Positions 63,675-64,000 of a stretch of 64,000 nt of DNA are shown here, piece after piece (positions within the stretch are counted from its first letter, which is position 1; every line of letters begins with the position of its first letter). The position numbers and the translations under genes are program-made. The notes beneath the pieces are model-generated. The model searched no databases. It had not been told where the DNA came from and worked only from the letters and a program-made list of their open reading frames with translations. Location: assembly GCF_012277275.1 (NCBI RefSeq), contig NZ_CP051155.1:372001-436000 (forward strand), written 5' to 3'. This DNA comes from Gephyromycinifex aptenodytis. Its GTDB lineage: Bacteria; Actinomycetota; Actinomycetes; Actinomycetales; Dermatophilaceae.

Positions 63675-63785
63675 GACCACTCCTCGTCTGAGATTTTCCC
63701 GCCAACAGGCGGGGGCACGCTCAACCCTACGAGACGAGCGATCCTGCCCGGCCCGCCAAACCCCGTGTCGCCGCACACCCCTGCG

Positions 63786-63832
63786 CAGCGGCCGCGTCGC
63801 ACCCGCCCGCAGGAGCGTGGACGCGGCCGCTG
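63786..63832 (-). terminator. Hairpin upstream of pup
   Basis: Perfect 13-bp arms CAGCGGCCGCGTC and GACGCGGCCGCTG with a 21-base loop, just after the stop at 63840. It isolates the pup operon from the gene to its right. Confidence 0.75.
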
Positions 63833-63839
63833 GGTAGGT

Positions 63840-64000
63840 TCAGGCGTTCGGTGAGACGTCCGTACCGATACCGCGCTGGCGGATCCGGACCTCTTCGGAA
63901 CCGACCCCGGAAAGCATCCCGGCAAGAACTCGATCGGCGGCATCTTCGTCGATCCCGGTCTGCGCCACCGTCCCGGGCTCGCCTGCGCAGGAACCCTGGC
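63840..64000 (-). CDS. C-terminus of an unidentified protein
   Basis: An open minus-strand frame of 53 codons enters from the right edge and ends at 63840. It reads GIDEDAADRVLAGMLSGVGS then EEVRIRQRGIGTDVSPNA, with strong GC3 bias and a terminator after it, so it is probably coding. Dop is expected near pup, but I do not recognise this end as Dop. Confidence 0.55.
   Translation of the reverse strand, partial: QGSCAGEPGTVAQTGIDEDAADRVLAGMLSGVGSEEVRIRQRGIGTDVSPNA

Overview
The window is high-GC actinobacterial chromosome. A complete Pup-proteasome cluster, a GarA/OdhI-type FHA protein, RbpA, separate Lnt and polyprenol-phosphate-mannose synthase genes, a class E-like sortase with a sortase-anchored surface giant, and a soluble chemotaxis-type receptor suggest the Micrococcales, perhaps a Dermatophilaceae- or Intrasporangiaceae-like organism. 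That placement is inferred from gene content, not from a database match.

Left block (1-11.5 kb): a secreted-type esterase (partial, minus strand), then a block whose order matches, from memory, M. tuberculosis Rv1822-Rv1832: CDP-alcohol phosphatidyltransferase, DUF881, small basic membrane protein, DUF881, gcvH, garA, a MerR regulator (FtsR-like), DUF151 nuclease-like protein, a second MerR, and gcvP behind a single-aptamer glycine riboswitch. A glutamate-cysteine ligase-like gene and a PPi-type phosphofructokinase follow.

Envelope and accessory block (13-34 kb): a secreted amidase with FG-GAP repeats, a CDF metal exporter, a Tat-type alkaline phosphatase with a possible PHO box, a siderophore-interacting flavoprotein under an IdeR-type iron box, ribokinase, a NERD-helicase, a PAS-MCP sensor, and a sortase / small membrane protein / 2672-residue LPFTG surface protein operon. 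tenA follows behind a TPP riboswitch whose downstream hairpin can mask the ribosome binding site.

Variable island (about 34-39.5 kb): an apparently truncated GNAT gene, an SDR, a two-gene Gabija-type defence operon (GajA OLD nuclease plus GajB UvrD-like helicase), tandem TGTC..GACA repeats, a frameshifted TnsA-like transposase remnant, and a 28-bp dif-like XerCD site. Blocks corresponding to Rv1822-1832 and Rv2050-2111 flank it. These lie on either side of the terminus in M. tuberculosis, so this may be the replication terminus.

Right block (39.5-64 kb): a PepSY-type lipoprotein, OsmC protein with a truncated NAD-binding ORF, S33 hydrolase, cupin, HrpB, CsbD, a VanY-like peptidase, RbpA with a possible sigma-R type promoter, FxsA, Ppm, Lnt, YbaK, a 5'-3' exonuclease, then the long minus-strand series pup-prcB-prcA-pafA-FKBP-pafB-pafC-tatA-tatC-helY. 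Many gene ends carry strong hairpins. The gap at 50.9-51.4 kb contains two long perfect inverted repeats that no recognised gene explains.
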